From NCBI RefSeq assembly GCF_000244915.1, contig NZ_CM001442.1, positions 6,956,012 through 7,020,011 on the forward strand: 64,000 bases of DNA. The letters are read 5' to 3'. Position numbers and translations under genes: made by a program. The DNA is from Bradyrhizobium sp. WSM471 (GTDB lineage: Bacteria > Pseudomonadota > Alphaproteobacteria > Rhizobiales > Xanthobacteraceae). Each line of letters opens with the position of its first letter. Positions within the stretch are counted from its first letter, which is position 1. Shown here one piece after another: positions 33,444-41,740 of this stretch. The notes under the pieces were generated by a model, which saw only the letters and a list, made by a program, of their open reading frames with translations, ran no database searches and was not told where the DNA came from.

Positions 33444-34832
33444 ATGAGCACGATCGATACCGGCCTGACGCTTTTGAAGAGCGCCGCCGGCCGCGTCTCC
33501 GCCGCCAATGGCTGGATGGGCAACGCGTTCAAGGGCTGGATGCCGACCGGCCTCTACGCGCGTGCGCTGCTGATCATGATCGTGCCGATGGTGATCCTGC
33601 AATCGGTCGTCGCCTTCGTGTTCATGGAGCGGCACTGGAACACGGTGACACGGCGCCTGTCGGCCGCCGTAGTGCAGGACATCGCCGCGCTGATCGACGT
33701 CTACAAGGGCTATCCGCAAGACAAGGATCGTGACCAGATCCGCCGCATCGCGCAGCAGCGCCTCGGCCTCGTCGTCGATTTCCTCCCGGCCGGCGACATG
33801 CCGCCGCCGGGACCAAAGCCGTTCTTCTCGCTGCTCGACCAGACGCTGTCGGTGCAGCTCGGCCGCCAGATCGGGCGCTCCTTCTGGATCGACACGGTCG
33901 GCCGCTCCAACCTCGTCGAGATCCGGATCCAGCTCGACGACGCCGTGATGCGCGTGTTCGCGCAGCGCAGCGCCGCCTATGCCTCGAACTCGGAGATCTT
34001 CCTGTTCTGGATGGTCGGAACGTCCTCGATCCTGCTGATCGTCGCGGTGCTATTCCTGCGCAACCAGATCAAGCCGATCCTGCGACTTGCCGACGCCGCC
34101 GAAAGTTTTGGCAAGGGCCGGGAGGCGCCGAATTTCCGCCCGCGCGGCGCGCGCGAGGTGCGGCGCGCGTCGGTCGCCTTCCTCGAAATGAAATCGCGCA
34201 TCGAGCGGACGATGGAGCAGCGCACCGCGATGCTCGCCGGCGTCAGCCACGATCTGCGCACGATCCTGACGCGGTTCAAGCTCGAGCTGGCGCTGATCGG
34301 CGACAGCCCCGAGATGGAGGGCATGCGCAAGGACGTCGACGAGATGTCGATGATGCTCGAGGACTACCTCGCGTTTGCCCGCGGCGATTCCGGCGAGCAG
34401 TCGCAGCCAACCGACATGGCGCAGGCGCTCGAGGAGCTGCGCAGCGACGCCGAGCGCCACGGCCACATTGCGACCGTCGCGTTCAACGGACTGCCCGTGG
34501 TCACGGTGAAGCCGGCCTCGTTCAAGCGCTGCCTCGCCAACCTCGTCACCAACGCCGCTCGCTATGGCAAGAGCATCGCCATCACCGGCCAGCGCGATCA
34601 CCGTTATTTGACAGTGACGGTCGACGACGACGGGCCGGGCATTCCCGCCCATCTGCGCGAAGAGGTTTTCAAGCCGTTCCTGCGGCTGGACAACGCCCGC
34701 AACCAGGACGAAGGCGGCACCGGCCTCGGCCTCGCGATCGCCCGCGACATCGCCCGTTCGCATGGCGGCGACATCACGCTTGGCGACAGCCCGATGGGGG
34801 GATTAAGGGCGAGCGTGCGGATACCGGTGTAG
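33444..34832 (+). CDS. Membrane sensor histidine kinase (EnvZ-like)
   Basis: This 462-residue kinase has two membrane helices (about residues 40-62 and 184-206) framing a periplasmic loop of about 120 residues, then a HAMP domain and the dimerisation box GVSHDLRT with phospho-accepting His269. ATP-binding boxes are NLVTNAARYG (N), VDDDGPGIP (G1) and GGTGLGLAIA (G2). The layout matches EnvZ-type kinases. Its position directly after petR makes it PetR's probable partner, a link not made in R. capsulatus by gene order alone. The signal sensed is unknown. Confidence 0.94.
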   Translation: MSTIDTGLTLLKSAAGRVSAANGWMGNAFKGWMPTGLYARALLIMIVPMVILQSVVAFVFMERHWNTVTRRLSAAVVQDIAALIDVYKGYPQDKDRDQIRRIAQQRLGLVVDFLPAGDMPPPGPKPFFSLLDQTLSVQLGRQIGRSFWIDTVGRSNLVEIRIQLDDAVMRVFAQRSAAYASNSEIFLFWMVGTSSILLIVAVLFLRNQIKPILRLADAAESFGKGREAPNFRPRGAREVRRASVAFLEMKSRIERTMEQRTAMLAGVSHDLRTILTRFKLELALIGDSPEMEGMRKDVDEMSMMLEDYLAFARGDSGEQSQPTDMAQALEELRSDAERHGHIATVAFNGLPVVTVKPASFKRCLANLVTNAARYGKSIAITGQRDHRYLTVTVDDDGPGIPAHLREEVFKPFLRLDNARNQDEGGTGLGLAIARDIARSHGGDITLGDSPMGGLRASVRIPV

Positions 34833-34837
34833 CTGAT

Positions 34838-34926
34838 GTAGCCCGGATGGAGCGAAGCGCAATCCGGGATTCCTTCTTCGCGATCGACGCACCGGTCCCG
34901 GATTTCGCTTCGCTCCATCCGGGCTA
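34838..34926. repeat. Palindromic intergenic repeat, family R5
   Basis: GTAGCCCGGATGGAGCGAAG on the left pairs with CTTCGCTCCATCCGGGCTAC on the right; CAATCCGGGATTCC and GGTCCCGGATTTCG sit inside. The arms are near perfect. It lies between convergent genes, the histidine kinase and the DUF3617 protein, and may serve as a bidirectional transcript end. Confidence 0.88.
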
Positions 34927-34936
34927 CGATCTCACC

Positions 34937-35467
34937 CTATTTCGGCAACAGCGCCTTGAGCTTGTCCATGTCGCGTACGTTCATCTTGAAGCCGCCGGGC
35001 ATCACGATATCGCCGGGCTTCTGGTCCGGCTTGCAGGCCCCCAGCCATTTCGCTTCGAGCTGCATGCTCGTGTCGCGGCCTGCCGTGCCGGCGGCGCCGC
35101 CTTGCGCGTGCGACGACGTCTTCACCGTATAGGCCGAATTGAAATCGCCGGTGATCTCAGCATGCGAGGTCGTGCTGATGCCGGCGACATTGCATTCGGA
35201 ATCGCTGACATAGCCGGTTGCGGTCTTCTTGATGTCCTGCTTGGCGCAGATCTGCTTGGCCATCGGGGAGACGTTGTTGTTCATCTCCTTGTCGACGGTC
35301 TCGTCGGTGCAGTGCTGCATGGTCATCTCGGGCACCGGCGTGCCGGTCCTGATCATCTTCAATTCCCACAGGCCCGCCTTGCGCACCGGCAGGTCGTCAG
35401 CCCGGGCGCTGCCTGCCGACAAGACGAGGCAAAGGGCGGAGCCGAGCAAAGCGAGTTTGCGCGTCAT
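34937..35467 (-). CDS. Secreted DUF3617 domain protein
   Basis: This 176-residue protein has a clear signal peptide (about residues 1-23, cut after SARA). The mature part begins DDLPVRKAGLWELKM, the DUF3617 hallmark, and has four cysteines, in QHCTDE, QICAKQ, SECNVA and GACKPD, that could form two periplasmic disulfides. DUF3617 proteins have no assigned function. It follows the 97-residue secreted protein gene on the same strand after 44 bases, so they may form an operon. Confidence 0.85.
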   Translation of the reverse strand: MTRKLALLGSALCLVLSAGSARADDLPVRKAGLWELKMIRTGTPVPEMTMQHCTDETVDKEMNNNVSPMAKQICAKQDIKKTATGYVSDSECNVAGISTTSHAEITGDFNSAYTVKTSSHAQGGAAGTAGRDTSMQLEAKWLGACKPDQKPGDIVMPGGFKMNVRDMDKLKALLPK

Positions 35468-35511
35468 GTGGGAAGCTCCCGGCTGCGAGATAGCGGCGTT
35501 GCGAAAGCGCC

Positions 35512-35805
35512 TCAGTAGAGCGTGCGGATCGGCTGGTCGGCGGCGCCATAGGGCACCCAGCGGCAGGAGAACGAGATGTAGCCGCCCTCATAGGCCTGCA
35601 TCGCCAGGAATTTGGCGACCTTGCCATAGCGCGCACAGTGATCGACCGCGACCTGCCGCGCATCGACCTGGGTTGCCATTGAATAGGCGATGATGCCGCC
35701 GGTGTCGTTGCCCTTGAACGGAGGCACCGGAAGGAGATCGGCGCGCGCCGACTGGCTCGCCAACATACCCAGGGCAAGTAGGCCCGCGGCCGCAATGATT
35801 CGCAT
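35512..35805 (-). CDS. Small secreted hypothetical protein (97 aa)
   Basis: This 97-residue protein has a signal peptide (about residues 1-22, ending SARA). The mature part contains two cysteines, in DHCARYG and FSCRWVPYG, compatible with one disulfide. The ATG at 35805 is chosen over a GTG three codons upstream because GGAG lies eight bases before it and it gives a normal signal peptide. Function unknown; genomic context is a cluster of small exported proteins. Confidence 0.75.
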   Translation of the reverse strand: MRIIAAAGLLALGMLASQSARADLLPVPPFKGNDTGGIIAYSMATQVDARQVAVDHCARYGKVAKFLAMQAYEGGYISFSCRWVPYGAADQPIRTLY

Positions 35806-35987
35806 TCCCGTCACTCCGATTGGTTGGCGGCAGTTTACGGTGCCGGCGCGGCGGTGGAAAGAACGGAAGACCCCTCTAACGCAGCATTGCGGTCAACTCG
35901 TCGGCAAGTGTTGCCGCGCTGCACTTGACCTCCCCCGGCCTTCGCGGCACCGTCCGACCCTCGCAGATCATGCTGTCTGGATTGCCC

Positions 35988-36452
35988 ATGCGCGCCTCGA
36001 CCTTCCTGAAATCGCTCCGCTTTGCCGCCGTGCTCGGCCTTCTGTTCGGGGCGCTGTCGCTCGGCGAGGCCAGGGCCGCCAATCCGCTGGAGCTGAATTT
36101 CTGGCTGAGCGGGCCGCGCTATGACGGCAACGTCTCCGAATGCGACAGGGCGCTGCCGACGATCGCCACCCAGTTCTGGGAGAAGGAAAGCTCGTTCTGG
36201 AATTCCTCGTTGAAGATCACCGGCTTCTCCGCGGTTCACGAGACTGCGTTCCGGCCCTGGGCGTCCGACAATATTCCCCGCCGCTATTGCACCGGCGAAG
36301 CCATGCTCACCGATGGCAAGCTGCGCAAGGTGCATTTCTCGATCGTCGAGGATGGCGGCTTCGCCGGCTACGGCCAGGGCGTCGAATGGTGCGTGGTCGG
36401 GCTCGACCGCAACTGGGCCTACAACCCGGCCTGCCGCGCCGCCAAGCAATAA
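35988..36452 (+). CDS. Secreted hypothetical protein (154 aa)
   Basis: The ATG at 35988 gives a standard signal peptide (about residues 1-30, LGLLFGALSLGEARA); earlier codons in frame would hide it. The mature part is 120-odd residues with three cysteines, in SECDRAL, RYCTGE and WCVVGLD, and a fourth in PACRAA near the end, and a compact DGKLRKVHFSIVEDGG core. I recognise no family. It is probably periplasmic. It precedes the RNase T2 gene on the same strand but a terminator lies between. Confidence 0.75.
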   Translation: MRASTFLKSLRFAAVLGLLFGALSLGEARAANPLELNFWLSGPRYDGNVSECDRALPTIATQFWEKESSFWNSSLKITGFSAVHETAFRPWASDNIPRRYCTGEAMLTDGKLRKVHFSIVEDGGFAGYGQGVEWCVVGLDRNWAYNPACRAAKQ

Positions 36453-36475
36453 TTGCTCTGATCCGGACCGATCAG

Positions 36476-36504
36476 GCGGCCGACCGACGGTCGCCCGCAT
36501 TTTG
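36476..36504 (+). terminator. Intrinsic terminator
   Basis: GCGGCCGACC pairs with GGTCGCCCGC (one mismatch, three-base loop) and is followed by ATTTTG. It lies 23 bases after the stop codon of the 154-residue secreted protein gene. Confidence 0.65.
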
Positions 36505-36566
36505 TTCTTGAAATGTTCCTATCGCCTGCTAGGCTCGTCTGCACAGTCTAGTTGAGGGGCGTCGCC

Positions 36567-37259
36567 ATGTTTCATTCCAGATTGCATTCGTTCTCCCGCC
36601 TGATGATCTCGCTGACGCTTGCGGCCGGGCTGGCTGTATTGGCCGGTGGCGCCAAGGCCCAGGACAAGCGGCAGAACACGCCCGGCGAATTCGATTTTTA
36701 TGTGCTGTCGCTGTCGTGGTCGCCCTCCTTCTGCGAAGAGGCGGCGGAGCGCGGCGGCCGCTCGCAGATCCAGTGCAGCGGACGGCCCTACGCTTTCGTG
36801 GTCCATGGTCTGTGGCCGCAATATGAGAACGGTTTCCCGGAATATTGCCAGCGGCCGTCGCCGCGGCTGAACCGCAGCATCGTTTCCTCCATGCTCGATT
36901 TGATGCCGGCGCCGGGGCTGATCTTCAACGAGTGGGACAAGCACGGCACCTGCTCGGGGCTCGCCGACCGCAGCTATTTCGAGACGATCCGGAAGGCGCG
37001 CGCCGCGATCAAGATTCCGGCCGAATATCTCGATTTGTCGCAGGCCAAGACGGTGGCGCCGGCGGAGGTGGAGGAAGCCTTCATCAAGGCGAATCCGGGC
37101 CTCAGCAATGCCGCTGTCTCGATCACCTGCAACCGGACGCGACTATCGGAAGTCCGCATCTGCCTCAGCAAGGACCTGCAATTCCGCGCCTGCGAGGAGA
37201 TCGACCGCCGCGCCTGCCGCCGCGACCAGGTGACGATGCCGCCGATCCGGGGCGGGTAG
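36567..37259 (+). CDS. Exported ribonuclease T2 family protein
   Basis: This 230-residue protein has a signal peptide (about residues 1-32, ending GGAKA). Both catalytic segments of RNase T2 are present: FVVHGLWPQ (CAS-1) and EWDKHGTCSG (CAS-2), each with the active-site histidine, plus the glutamate in the second. RNase T2 cleaves single-stranded RNA without base preference; E. coli RNase I is the periplasmic relative. There are several cysteines for disulfides. An AGGGGC ribosome site supports the ATG at 36567. Confidence 0.93.
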   Translation: MFHSRLHSFSRLMISLTLAAGLAVLAGGAKAQDKRQNTPGEFDFYVLSLSWSPSFCEEAAERGGRSQIQCSGRPYAFVVHGLWPQYENGFPEYCQRPSPRLNRSIVSSMLDLMPAPGLIFNEWDKHGTCSGLADRSYFETIRKARAAIKIPAEYLDLSQAKTVAPAEVEEAFIKANPGLSNAAVSITCNRTRLSEVRICLSKDLQFRACEEIDRRACRRDQVTMPPIRGG

Positions 37260-37311
37260 CCCGGGCGTCGTGCCTCTTTGCTCAGGCCGTCACGTGGCGT
37301 AGTGCTCTTGC

Positions 37312-38172
37312 ATGAATTACCGCCACGCCTTCCATGCCGGCAGCTTCGCCGATGTCATCAAGCACATCGTGCTGGCGCGCATCATCACCTATCTCCAGGA
37401 CAAGCCGGGCGCGTTCCGCGTCATCGACACCCATGCCGGCGCCGGCCTCTACGATCTCGAAAGCGACGAGGCGCGCCGCGGCGGCGAGTGGCTGACGGGC
37501 ATTGCGCGGCTGATGCAGGCGCGGCTGTCGAACGACGCCATGGCGCTGACCAAGCCCTATCTCGACATCGTCCGCGCCTTCAATCCGAAAGGCGAGCTCA
37601 AGGCCTATCCGGGCTCGCCGCTGATCGCGCGCGGCCTGCTCAGGCCGCAGGACCGCCTCTTGCTCTGCGAGCTCGAGCCGAAGGCGCGCAAGGCGCTGAT
37701 CGGCGTGCTGCGCCGCGACGAACAGGCCCGCGTGGTCGACCTCGACGGCTGGATGGCGCTGCCGGCTTTCGTGCCGCCGAAGGAACGGCGTGGGCTCGTG
37801 CTGATCGACCCGCCGTTCGAGGCCAAGGACGAGTTCGAAAAGCTCGGCGAGGCCTTCTCGGCGGCTTTCGCGAAATGGCCGACCGGTATCTATGTAATCT
37901 GGTATCCCGCCAAGAGCCGGCGCGCCACCGACACGCTGGTGCAATCAGTGGCGCGGCTCGCAGCCGCAGCAAAACCGCCAGGAAAATGCCTGCGCCTCGA
38001 ATTCAGCGTGGCGCCGCAAGCCGACGGCGCAGCCCTCACGTCCAGCGGGCTCTTGATCGTCAATCCTCCTTACACGCTGCAGGGCGAACTCAAGACGATC
38101 CTGCCGGAGCTGGAAATGCCGCTCGGCCAGGGTGGCGCTGCCAGATTCCGATTAGAGGTGCCGAGACCGTAA
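37312..38172 (+). CDS. rlmJ: 23S rRNA (adenine(2030)-N6)-methyltransferase
   Basis: RlmJ methylates A2030 of 23S rRNA. The 286-residue protein starts MNYRHAFHAGSFADVIKH, the typical RlmJ start, with the SAM loop in IDTHAGAGLYDL and the catalytic DPPFE motif in VLIDPPFEAKDEFEKL (DPPY-type). The length is normal. It lies downstream of RNase T2 at 52 bases, possibly on the same transcript, though the two functions are not obviously linked. Confidence 0.95.
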   Translation: MNYRHAFHAGSFADVIKHIVLARIITYLQDKPGAFRVIDTHAGAGLYDLESDEARRGGEWLTGIARLMQARLSNDAMALTKPYLDIVRAFNPKGELKAYPGSPLIARGLLRPQDRLLLCELEPKARKALIGVLRRDEQARVVDLDGWMALPAFVPPKERRGLVLIDPPFEAKDEFEKLGEAFSAAFAKWPTGIYVIWYPAKSRRATDTLVQSVARLAAAAKPPGKCLRLEFSVAPQADGAALTSSGLLIVNPPYTLQGELKTILPELEMPLGQGGAARFRLEVPRP

Positions 38173-38368
38173 CACTCCGGCATCTTGGGAAAAATATGCA
38201 GGAGCGGTAGTCAATCTGCAGAGAACCGTATTATGCTGTTGCAGTGACTGGCTTTACGTTCCGCTTCCGCGAATGGTTGCGGCGGAGTGAAGGCCTAAGA
38301 AAGATCCAGTCGGACCGAATGGTCTGCCCAAGGATGGCCAGCTCCCGGGCTTCGTAAGGCCCGGTCAT

Positions 38369-38394
38369 GTCGTGACGTGCGTCTGCGTCACGAC
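38369..38394 (+). promoter_or_regulatory. Hairpin in the leader of the cold-shock gene
   Basis: GTCGTGACG (38369-38377) pairs with CGTCACGAC (38386-38394), loop TGCGTCTG. It ends one base before GGAGGA and 28 bases before the start codon. A second hairpin, CCGGGC/GCCCGG at 38345-38364, lies just upstream. A folded leader next to the ribosome site is typical of cold-shock mRNAs; temperature control is inference. Confidence 0.5.
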
Positions 38395-38421
38395 GGAGGA
38401 GCAATGAGGGGGAGTTTCCCG

Positions 38422-38637
38422 ATGGCCATGACGGGAACGGTCAAGTTTTTCAACGGTGAGCGCGGCTACGGATTCATCAAACCGGACGACGGGGGCCGCG
38501 ACGTCTTCGTGCATATTACTGCTGTGGAGCGGGCCGGACTGAAGGACCTCGCCGAAGGACAGCGTATTACTTTCGAAGTCGAACCGGACAAGAAGGGCAA
38601 GGGGCCGAAGGCGGTCGATTTGGTCATCCTTCCCTAG
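38422..38637 (+). CDS. cspA: Cold-shock protein (CspA family)
   Basis: This 71-residue OB-fold protein has RNP1-like GYGFIKPDDG and RNP2-like DVFVHITAV, the two nucleic-acid binding motifs of cold-shock proteins. These bind single-stranded RNA or DNA and act as RNA chaperones. Two start options exist: an ATG at 38404 just after GGAGGA, and one at 38422 seven bases after GGGGGAG; the second gives the standard MAMTGTVKFF start and is chosen. The 249-base leader is long and structured. The symbol is by family; genomes like this have several copies. Confidence 0.93.
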   Translation: MAMTGTVKFFNGERGYGFIKPDDGGRDVFVHITAVERAGLKDLAEGQRITFEVEPDKKGKGPKAVDLVILP

Positions 38638-38647
38638 AGCGCCTGGC

Positions 38648-38676
38648 GAAAAAAATCCCGGCCGCAAGCGGCCGGG
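38648..38676 (-). terminator. Intrinsic terminator of the outer-membrane barrel gene
   Basis: CCCGGCCGC (38657-38665) pairs perfectly with GCGGCCGGG (38668-38676). Read on the minus strand it is followed by ATTTTTTTCGCC, a strong U-tract. It starts 30 bases after the stop codon of the barrel gene. For the plus-strand cold-shock gene the hairpin has only a poor T-run, so that gene may be served weakly from the other side. Confidence 0.88.
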
Positions 38677-38705
38677 AGGTTGGTCCGGTATTTTCTTCTT
38701 AGCTA

Positions 38706-39329
38706 TCAGAAGCGATAGTTCACGCCTGCGCGCACAACGCTGGCGCTATAGCCGTTTGACACGCCCGTAATCGCGAACTGGCTCGTCGACAGATCGATAT
38801 AGAGATATTCGAGCTTGGCGCTCCAGTTCGGCGCGAACCCGACTTCCGCGCCGGCACCGATGGTCCAACCGGCGCTGGTGTGCGACTCGGTCCAGCCGAA
38901 CGTCTGCGCGCGCAGCTCGCCGAAGGCGAGGCCCGCCGTGCCGTAGAACAGCACGTTGCTGAAGGCGTAGCCGGCGCGGCCACGCAGGGTGCCGAACCAC
39001 GGATTGGAGAACTTCCACGGCGCGAAGGTGTCGTCGGCACCGGCGGCCTGGATGTCGCCCTCGACACCGAACACCCATGGGCCGTTCTGGAAATTGTAGC
39101 CGGCCTGAACGCCGCCGACGAAGCCTGACGGCTTTGCGGGATTGTTGCTCACCGAACCCCATTCGTAGCCGAGATTGGCGCCAAGATACGGACCAGCCCA
39201 GCTATAGGCATTGAGCGGCTGATTGACCGTGTAAGGCGCACGCTGCCCGTAATTGAGATCGGCGGCCTCTGCCGAAGCCGTCCAGCCGACTGCAGCCAAC
39301 GCGGCTGCGCCCACAACGAGCCCCTTCAT
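38706..39329 (-). CDS. Outer-membrane beta-barrel protein
   Basis: This 207-residue protein has a signal peptide (about residues 1-22, ending SAEA). The mature sequence is a small eight-stranded-type barrel with alternating strands such as WAGPYLGANLGYEWG and LEYLYIDLS, ending in VRAGVNYRF with the C-terminal Phe expected of outer-membrane barrels. This is the Omp25/Omp31-like porin family abundant in Rhizobiales. The ATG at 39329 is preceded by GGAG. A cluster of TTAA boxes lies 110-170 bases upstream. Confidence 0.92.
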   Translation of the reverse strand: MKGLVVGAAALAAVGWTASAEAADLNYGQRAPYTVNQPLNAYSWAGPYLGANLGYEWGSVSNNPAKPSGFVGGVQAGYNFQNGPWVFGVEGDIQAAGADDTFAPWKFSNPWFGTLRGRAGYAFSNVLFYGTAGLAFGELRAQTFGWTESHTSAGWTIGAGAEVGFAPNWSAKLEYLYIDLSTSQFAITGVSNGYSASVVRAGVNYRF

Positions 39330-39440
39330 CACACACTCCAACGCAACTGCCGTCACCGCTGCGGTGCCCACGCCGCCGCGCGAGGCAAAACCGCATGGTT
39401 ACGGAACCATCCCTTTTTCGCGTAAGATTTATCGAGAGTT

Positions 39441-39501
39441 TTAAGTTAAAGGCCTGTTAAGCCGGGTTACCGCGCTGTTAACAGGCTTAAGCAAGCGTTA
39501 C
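39441..39501. promoter_or_regulatory. Cluster of CtrA-type TTAA boxes and an inverted repeat
   Basis: TTAA-AGGCCTG-TTAA at 39446-39460 is an exact TTAA-N7-TTAA match to the CtrA site. TTAA-GCAAGCG-TTAC at 39487-39501 is a near match. In addition GCCTGTTAA (39452-39460) and TTAACAGGC (39478-39486) form a perfect 9-base inverted repeat, and GTTACCGCG/GTTACCGGG repeat directly. The region lies between the divergent barrel gene and uvrC. CtrA is the alphaproteobacterial cell-cycle regulator; regulation here is inferred. Confidence 0.55.
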
Positions 39502-39576
39502 CGGGAACTGCGCCATCCTGTGCGTGCGGCACGGCCGGAACTTCAAATCGGCACCCGCAGCGCCTAAATTCGCACC

Positions 39577-41643
39577 ATGGTTCACGATTCCCCCGACAAT
39601 CCGGACGACGCACGCGCGCGCAAACCCGTGCGCGGCAACGCGCCCGACGTCCCGCCCCAGGAAACGGAAGCGGCGCCCGACCTCGATCCCGCCACCGCGA
39701 ACGGCGACGACGAGGACGATGCGCGGCTGCCGGACATCCTGGAAGAGAGCGGCACCGTCGGCGAAGAGCCGCTGGCGACCGGGCACGAGGCGATCGAACG
39801 CGCGGTCCGCCTCGCCCCCACCTCGCCCGGCGTCTACCGCATGCTCAATGCGAACGCCGACGTGCTCTATGTCGGCAAGGCCAAGAACGTCAAAAAGCGC
39901 CTGTCGAACTATGCGCGCCAGAGTGCGCCGCAGCCGGCGCGCATCCTGCGCATGATCGCCGCCACGGTGACCGTGGAAATCATCTCGACCCACACCGAGA
40001 CCGAAGCGCTGCTGCTGGAAGCCAACCTCATCAAGCAGCTTCGGCCGCGCTTCAACGTGCAGCTGCGCGACGACAAGTCGTTTCCCTATATCCTGATCAC
40101 GGGCGACCATTGGGCGCCGCAGATCCTGAAGCATCGCGGCGCGCAGACGCGGCCCGGTCGCTATTTCGGCCCGTTCGCCTCGGCCGGCGCCGTCAACCGC
40201 ACCATCACCGCACTTCAGCGCGCGTTCCTGATCCGCTCCTGCACGGATTCCTTCTTCGAGAGCCGGTCGCGGCCCTGCCTGCTCTACCAGATCCGCCGTT
40301 GCGCCGGCCCCTGCACCCGCGAGATCGACTTCCCCGGCTACACGACCCTGGTGCGCGAGGCGAGCGACTTCCTGTCCGGCAGGAGCCATGCGGTGAAACA
40401 GGAGCTTGCTAGCGAGATGGAGAAGGCCTCCGGCGAGCTCGAATTCGAGAGCGCCGCGCTCTACCGCGACCGCCTCGCTGCGTTGTCCGCGATCCAGTCG
40501 CAGCAGGGCATCAATCCGCGCACGGTGGAAGAAGCCGACGTGTTCGCCATCCACCAGGAGGGCGGCTTCTCATGCGTCGAGGTGTTCTTCTTCCGCACCG
40601 GGCAGAACTGGGGCAACCGCGCCTATTTCCCGCGCGCGGAGAAGACGTATACGCCGGAAGAGGTGCTCGGCTCCTTCCTCGCCCAGTTCTATGACGACAA
40701 GCCGCCGCCGAGGAACATCCTGCTCTCGCACGAGATCGAGGAGAGCGAGCTGCTCGGCAACGCGCTGTCGATCAAGGCCGGCCGCAAGGTCGAGGTGTCC
40801 ACGCCGAAGCGCGGCGAGAAGAAGGAGCTCGTCACCCACGCGCTCACCAACGCGCGCGAGGCCTTGGGCCGCAAGCTCGCGGACACCGCGACACAGAGCC
40901 GTCTGCTGGACGCCATGGCCACGACCCTGAACCTGACGCATTCGCCGAAGCGGATCGAAGTCTACGACAACAGCCACATCCAGGGCACCAACGCGGTCGG
41001 CGCCATGATCGTCGCCGGCCCGGACGGTTTTGTGAAAAACCAGTACCGCAAGTTCAACATCAAGTCGGAAGGGATCACGCCGGGCGACGACTTCGCCATG
41101 ATGCGCGAGGTGCTCGAGCGCCGTTTCAAGCGCCTGATCAATCCGCCCGAAGAGGGCGCGGCCAAAACCAAGGACGACGACTTCCCGCAATGGCCCGATC
41201 TCGTGATCATCGACGGCGGCCGCGGCCAGCTCAACGCGGTCCGGGAAATCTTTGCAAATCTCGGCCTGACCCAGGTGGCGCTGATGTCGGTGGCCAAGGG
41301 GCCGGACCGGGATGCCGGCCGCGAGACCCTGTTCATGCCGGAGCGCGAGGCGATAAAGCTGGAGCCGCGCGACCCCGTGCTCTATTTCATCCAACGGCTG
41401 CGGGACGAGGCGCACCGCTTCGTCATCGGCTCACACCGCAAGCTGCGCAAGAAGGACATCCGCGAGGCCGGCTTGCAGGAGATTCCGGGCATCGGTCCGT
41501 CACGCAAACGTGCCTTGCTGCATCATTTTGGAACCCTGAAGGAGATCGAACGGGCTTCAATCACCGATCTCGGCAAGGTTCCGGGGGTGAGCGCCGAGAG
41601 CGCTCGCAGGATTTTCGAGTACTTCCATCCCCAGCCGGGGTGA
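39577..41643 (+). CDS. uvrC: Excinuclease ABC subunit UvrC
   Basis: UvrC makes both incisions in nucleotide excision repair after UvrB marks damage. The 688-residue protein has an N-terminal GIY-YIG domain (GVYRML and [13 protein letters not shown], about residues 87-115), a UvrB-binding motif in [13 protein letters not shown], the RNase H-like endonuclease with [10 protein letters not shown] and [12 protein letters not shown], and a C-terminal double helix-hairpin-helix ([25 protein letters not shown]). An acidic, disordered N-terminal extension of about 75 residues makes it longer than E. coli UvrC. It is followed by pgsA on the same strand. Confidence 0.96.
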   Translation: MVHDSPDNPDDARARKPVRGNAPDVPPQETEAAPDLDPATANGDDEDDARLPDILEESGTVGEEPLATGHEAIERAVRLAPTSPGVYRMLNANADVLYVGKAKNVKKRLSNYARQSAPQPARILRMIAATVTVEIISTHTETEALLLEANLIKQLRPRFNVQLRDDKSFPYILITGDHWAPQILKHRGAQTRPGRYFGPFASAGAVNRTITALQRAFLIRSCTDSFFESRSRPCLLYQIRRCAGPCTREIDFPGYTTLVREASDFLSGRSHAVKQELASEMEKASGELEFESAALYRDRLAALSAIQSQQGINPRTVEEADVFAIHQEGGFSCVEVFFFRTGQNWGNRAYFPRAEKTYTPEEVLGSFLAQFYDDKPPPRNILLSHEIEESELLGNALSIKAGRKVEVSTPKRGEKKELVTHALTNAREALGRKLADTATQSRLLDAMATTLNLTHSPKRIEVYDNSHIQGTNAVGAMIVAGPDGFVKNQYRKFNIKSEGITPGDDFAMMREVLERRFKRLINPPEEGAAKTKDDDFPQWPDLVIIDGGRGQLNAVREIFANLGLTQVALMSVAKGPDRDAGRETLFMPEREAIKLEPRDPVLYFIQRLRDEAHRFVIGSHRKLRKKDIREAGLQEIPGIGPSRKRALLHHFGTLKEIERASITDLGKVPGVSAESARRIFEYFHPQPG

Positions 41644-41740
41644 AATAAAGGGGGGCCGCGGTCATATGGTCGTCGCATCCCGCACCCCATTTGGGAGCGG
41701 AACGGTTGACCTTCAGGCTGCAGCGGTATTGGTAGGACGG

